Below are positions 29,751-33,241 of a stretch of DNA of 33,241 nt, one piece after another. The stretch comes from Hofstenia miamia (taxonomy: Eukaryota > Xenacoelomorpha > Acoela): contig SCFE01000044.1 of assembly GCA_004352715.1 (NCBI GenBank), forward strand, positions 1,420,822 to 1,454,062, in the 5' to 3' direction. The notes beneath the pieces are model-generated. The model saw nothing but the letters and a program-made list of their open reading frames with translations. It was not told where the DNA came from and did not search any database. Numbering within the stretch: the stretch's first letter is position 1; every line of letters begins with the position of its first letter. A program made the position numbers and the translations under genes.

Positions 29751-30702
29751 GTAGTTACAAATATTTTAGCCCTCTTAACACCTTTTATGAAATTTAATTT
29801 CACTTATGAAAATTTGCAAGAATTCATTTAAATACCTATTTAAGCTGAATTCATTGCAATTTAACGCATTGGTGTAAATTTTCAAGTTCAATAGACTTTT
29901 ACTGTTAAGTTTATTAGTTTAAATTTTAAAATGTCCCAACAATTTTCCAAACATATCTTTTCTCATAAATTATATATCACTGAACATTTTTTGGAAATTA
30001 TTTTAATTTTCTAGCTTTGTGCATTATGATTTGAAGTCAGTTTGGTGAAATTAAATGGAATATTTATATCTGGTTTTAACTGCATGAACAATCCAAATTG
30101 TAAATGCATTACACAGATGAATATATGTAAATTGGGTGTACTGTATGTATGATATGAAGGCATCATTTTCTTTAAGATACGTTAAACCGCGGAATACAAA
30201 GAATTTTTCGAAATATAAAGACCTTGGATGTCATCGACTTTGAAAACATACTTTTCCAGCATTTCAATATTTTTGATAAGACTGAGTGGGATTAAATGAA
30301 TTGACTGAAAATGGCCACCTCGAGTTTATTCAAACTTCTTGGAAAAATCTTAGAACTAGATTTTATTTTATTGGATCAGGTTGGCTCAAATATTGAAAAA
30401 CTTTTGTTTGGCTAGGTTTGGTCAATTTTTGGTGAAAGCTATTTGGAGTCAGACAAATATTACCCACCTGCAGCACTGGTTGGATGACTATATGAAATGT
30501 TCAGATTTGAGCAAATTTTAATTTAATTTTACAAATTGGACCAACTCTTTTATTAAATACAATTTTTTAACATTAAGTCAAGTGGTATAACCAAGATTCT
30601 CTGTTTAGTACCTAATACAATTTATATATAATCTGCAGTAACAGGAATTCAAATTAATTAAAATTAAATTAAATTATTTCTTGTAACTACCATTTCCAAC
30701 AG
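29751..30702 (+). other. Intron 7
   Basis: AT-rich with no recognised element or ORF. TTAAATTAAATTAAATTATTTC repeats come shortly before the exon 8 acceptor TTTCCAACAG. Confidence 0.6.
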
Positions 30703-30899
30703 AGTACATTGTATGTTCACTGGGAGATTTTTTGAGTGACTTTGGAGGAACTCTTGGTTTATACATGGGAATATCACTTCTAAGCTTATTTTATGGATTC
30801 AAGCAGCTCATCCTTTTGATTAAAAGAAAACTCCGTGGAAAAATCATAGACTTGGATAAACCACAAGTTGATGATTTAACCAAGAAATCAGATTTGTAA
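30703..30899 (+). CDS. DEG/ENaC sodium channel, exon 8 (TM2, selectivity filter, C-terminus)
   Basis: Residues 524 (G|AG, Glu) to 588, then TAA. GDFLSDFGGTLGLYMGISLL is the family's pre-TM2/TM2 signature (LLSDiGGxLGLfxGxS). Gly546-Ile547-Ser548 corresponds to the G/S-x-S selectivity filter of the pore. After the membrane segment come a basic stop-transfer stretch (LIKRKLRGK) and a short acidic cytoplasmic tail of about 20 residues, with no PPxY-type ubiquitin ligase motif. The Glu usual shortly after the filter in TM2 (S.lT..E) is Tyr554. Strongest single exon for family assignment. Confidence 0.93.
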
Positions 30900-31219
30900 T
30901 ATTAAATGATAAGAACAGTGTTATGTATGTATATTAATATAATTTATCAGCACAAATTCTTTGTTTCGGTTTTCTTATTGAATCTTCACATCATTATTAT
31001 AAAGTTTATATTCTTTTTTGCATCTGATATTGCGTAAGTATATTACATTCATCTGATAATGTAAATTATCTATTATATGAACAAACCTCTAAAAAGTAAT
31101 TTACAAAACAGTTTATATATTTTTGTTTACATGCATGTACAACATAAATATTCATTAGTTTGCTTTGGACTAAATTTATTCCACAAAGTTTTATAATCAA
31201 TAATCTTATGTACCTGTAG
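30900..31219 (+). other. 3' flank / 3' UTR of the channel gene
   Basis: AT-rich, no ORF. An ATTAAA variant polyadenylation signal lies right after the stop (30903-30908), too close to be convincing alone. The transcript end is not set. Confidence 0.4.
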
Positions 31220-31568
31220 CAGACTTGTCAACAAGCCGAGCTTCTAACGAGCCGAGCCGAGCTTGAGCAGAGCATTGGATATACAACGATCCCAAAACTA
31301 GCCGCTTTTAAGCAAACCAAATTTTTAGTGCTGCTTGTTAATTTGATTATGGAGATTTTTCTTATTTTTTCGTTCAATATTCCTTAGTTATAATCGTATT
31401 TTAGAAATGTTTATTAAATAATAGGAAGAGCAATTGAAAAAATTCTGAGAGAACAATATTTTTAAAAAAAATACCGAGCTGAAACGAGCCTCATTGAAAG
31501 ATTTTCTGAGACCGAACTTACTCAAAATTTAAACGAGCCGAGCTTAGAAATTACGGCTCGTTGATCTG
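31220..31568. mobile_element. Short hAT-like MITE with GAGCCGAGC termini
   Basis: The left end CAGACTTGTCAACAAGCCGA and the right end (reverse complement CAGATCAACGAGCCGTAA) form imperfect inverted repeats. ACGAGCCGAGC motifs repeat just inside both ends in opposite orientation. CAG-starting ends and subterminal repeats suggest hAT. The interior is AT-rich and non-coding. No clear 8-bp target duplication. Confidence 0.5.
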
Positions 31569-31800
31569 TAGTAATATGATGGAAAACTTTACACATTTTT
31601 GTATTAGGATAATCACTATGAACTTTTCAATCTGTATTTAATCAACCATAGGCTATGGTAGCATATGTTGGAAGTGGTACATTTTCCAAGGTTCAAAACA
31701 GGTCAAAAGACTTGTGAACAAAATTTCAGGTTGTGAAAATCTTAATTATAATTATCAAATAAAGTTGACTATAGTTTAAAATTTTTCATGCATTTTATAG
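31569..31800 (+). other. Non-coding DNA
   Basis: AT-rich stretch without features, ending in CATTTTATAG before the open segment at 31801. Confidence 0.4.
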
Positions 31801-32190
31801 TGCGCTACACAAGGCCAGGTGGATGGCCAAACTTCTGTATTCGGCCTAAATCGTTCTTCTGCAATACGATATCAGTTCCTTGCCACCTGGAACAATTTCT
31901 ACCTAACATCTCCTGGTTCTTCTCTTGGTTCATCTTTAGTCTGCTGCTTCTGGACAGTGATTTTCTTACCAAAGAAGTTAGCAAGTGCTCATTTCTTTCT
32001 TGAAAAACAAAGATCAATGCCATTAACGTTATTAATGACTGTGCAGAAAGAGGGGTTGACGCTAAGTTCTGACGTCACTGGTGCTGTTAAATCCGAAAAT
32101 CACTTTCAGAATGTTTTACAAGTAGTGGAAACAGACAAGAAGGACAGACCAAACCTGTGGAAGAGGAAGCTAACTGACGATATCCATTAG
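31801..32190 (+). CDS. Unrecognised open segment behind a splice acceptor (possible terminal exon)
   Basis: After TTCATGCATTTTATAG the + frame is open for 129 codons from TGC at 31801 to TAG at 32188-32190, with higher GC than its surroundings. The peptide (starting CATQGQVDGQTSVFGLNRSS, ending KDRPNLWKRKLTDDIH) has no motif I recognise; a stretch near SLVCCFWTVIFL is hydrophobic. It could be the last exon of another gene, an alternative 3' exon, or an old repeat. A long open frame on the minus strand (31805-32023) weakens the coding case. Confidence 0.3.
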   Translation, partial: CATQGQVDGQTSVFGLNRSSAIRYQFLATWNNFYLTSPGSSLGSSLVCCFWTVIFLPKKLASAHFFLEKQRSMPLTLLMTVQKEGLTLSSDVTGAVKSENHFQNVLQVVETDKKDRPNLWKRKLTDDIH

Positions 32191-32449
32191 TAGCGTTCAC
32201 TTTTGGAGGAAAAGTGGCTGGGTTATTTGTTACATTTTAGACATTGACATCAGACAACGGCTCCGTATTTTTTATCTAATTCTTCAAGTTGTGGTGTTTT
32301 AATTACTCTTGAATGTTGTATGCGTTATTCAAGAAAGAATAGAGTCGCCTAAACATAAAATATGCCTGCAAAATGCCACAGCACTTTTGTGTTCTTTTTC
32401 TTGAATTTTCGTTATTTTCTGTTATTTCAACATCGATAAGGACCCGGTA
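32191..32449. other. Non-coding DNA
   Basis: No ORF or element recognised before the LINE begins. Confidence 0.4.
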
Positions 32450-33241
32450 AATGTTAATCGAAATTCATGAAAATTTGACCAAATTAGGACTAGACTATAC
32501 TTCAAACAGCTGGATAAATCTAGCCAGAAATGGAATTTTTTGAATAAAAGTATTGGAAAAACTAAAGGTTTATCTGTGAGCGTTGAAGAAATTAAGTACG
32601 ATAATAAGATATATAAGAATAAGAAAGATATTGCAATTATTTTCAACAAAACTTTTGAAAAAATGGCTGAATTTAACTTTATAGCGTGAAACTAACAATA
32701 GCCAACAGATAAAAATTGTGAAAAGGGTAAATTCTGAATTTAATTTTAGCTTAATATCATACTATGATTTGAAACAAGTGGTAAAAAATCTTGATAGTAA
32801 TAAATCGTGTGGCTCTAGCCATTTGCCATACTGGGTAATTATAAACTATTTTGACATTTTTGGACAATATCTTCTTGCAGCATTTAATCAATGCATTATC
32901 GAGAATAACATCCCTATTATCTTAAAAAATTCTGATATCTCACCTGTTTATAAAAAAGGAGATCCTTACAACCCAAACAATTATCGACCCATCAGTATTA
33001 CACATCCCTTTGCTAAAATCTTTGAGAAGCTCTTAGCTAAGCAAATTTACGCTTTTCTCAATGACAATAGTATTCTTTCGGATAACCAATTTGGATTTAG
33101 GCCTAAGTATAGTACAACCGACGCAATATTATCTATTACAGAAAAAATTAAATCAAATCTGAATAACAATTTGTCGACATCTATTGCCTTATTGGATCTT
33201 AGTAAAGCTTTTAATTCAATGAATTTTAATATTTTAGAAAG
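32450..33241 (+). mobile_element. LINE (CR1/L2/jockey-like) RT, 5' part, runs off the window
   Basis: From about 32505, KSSQKWNFLNKSIG and GLSVSVEEIKYDN match the endonuclease-RT linker of such LINEs. After stops near 32690-32760 a clean frame gives LDSNKSCGSSHLPYWVI, DISPVYKKGDPYNPNNYRPI, AKIFEKLLAKQI, DNQFGFRPKYSTTDAILSIT and SIALLDLSKAFNSMNFNILE, RT blocks up to motif A (Asp kept). Only the first part has stops. ALLDLSKAFNS is shared with the minus-strand copy at 2330-3260, so both belong to one family. Confidence 0.85.

Noticed and set aside
1-33241. CRISPR array, bacterial operon or phage-like system
   Set aside because: No spaced repeats of the right kind, no ribosome-binding-site-led gene clusters. 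Introns, Penelope, gypsy and hAT elements show this is animal nuclear DNA.

Overview
The window looks like AT-rich genomic DNA of an invertebrate metazoan. It has spliced exons with GT/AG borders, long (TA)n tracts, assembly gaps that fall in or next to repeats, and a dense layer of animal-type transposons: Ty3/gypsy, LINE, Penelope-like, Tc1/mariner, hAT and MITEs. The species cannot be named from the sequence alone.

The only host gene I can build is a DEG/ENaC (amiloride-sensitive/acid-sensing type) sodium channel on the + strand, from about 10091 to 30899. Eight exons join in compatible phases into one 1,767-nt reading frame (588 residues plus stop). They carry TM1, the FPSVTIC palm motif, the cysteine-rich ectodomain, and TM2 with a G-I-S selectivity filter. 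The gene's most unusual point is an exon (15182-15345) that codes for a six-cysteine LDL-receptor-class-A-like module in the outer domain, just after the palm entry. The N-terminal His-Gly gating motif is His-Lys. Two further open, splice-flanked segments (13707-13908 and 17030-17140) may be alternative exons.

Left flank (1-8198): a decayed Ty3/gypsy retrotransposon with gag zinc knuckle, protease, RT, RNase H and integrase remnants, bracketed by a 19-bp identical LTR tail at positions 1-19 and 8180-8198. It was later hit by a minus-strand LINE (2330-3260, with a 1,000-N gap) and by a 954-bp foldback MITE (6658-7611).

Gene region: the introns hold a TTAA-flanked piggyBac-type MITE just upstream of exon 1, a hAT-type MITE with an 8-bp target duplication, two Tc1/mariner wrecks, a small near-perfect hairpin, two Penelope-like elements in opposite orientations, a long A/T inverted repeat beside one of them, and a ZBED/hAT transposase gene that keeps its D-D-E residues but has a stop, a frameshift and no BED finger.

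Right flank (30900-33241): a short hAT-like element with GAGCCGAGC termini, an unrecognised 130-codon open segment behind a splice acceptor, and the 5' part of a LINE of the same family as the one in the left flank. I saw no tRNA, rRNA, CRISPR or bacterial-type operon.
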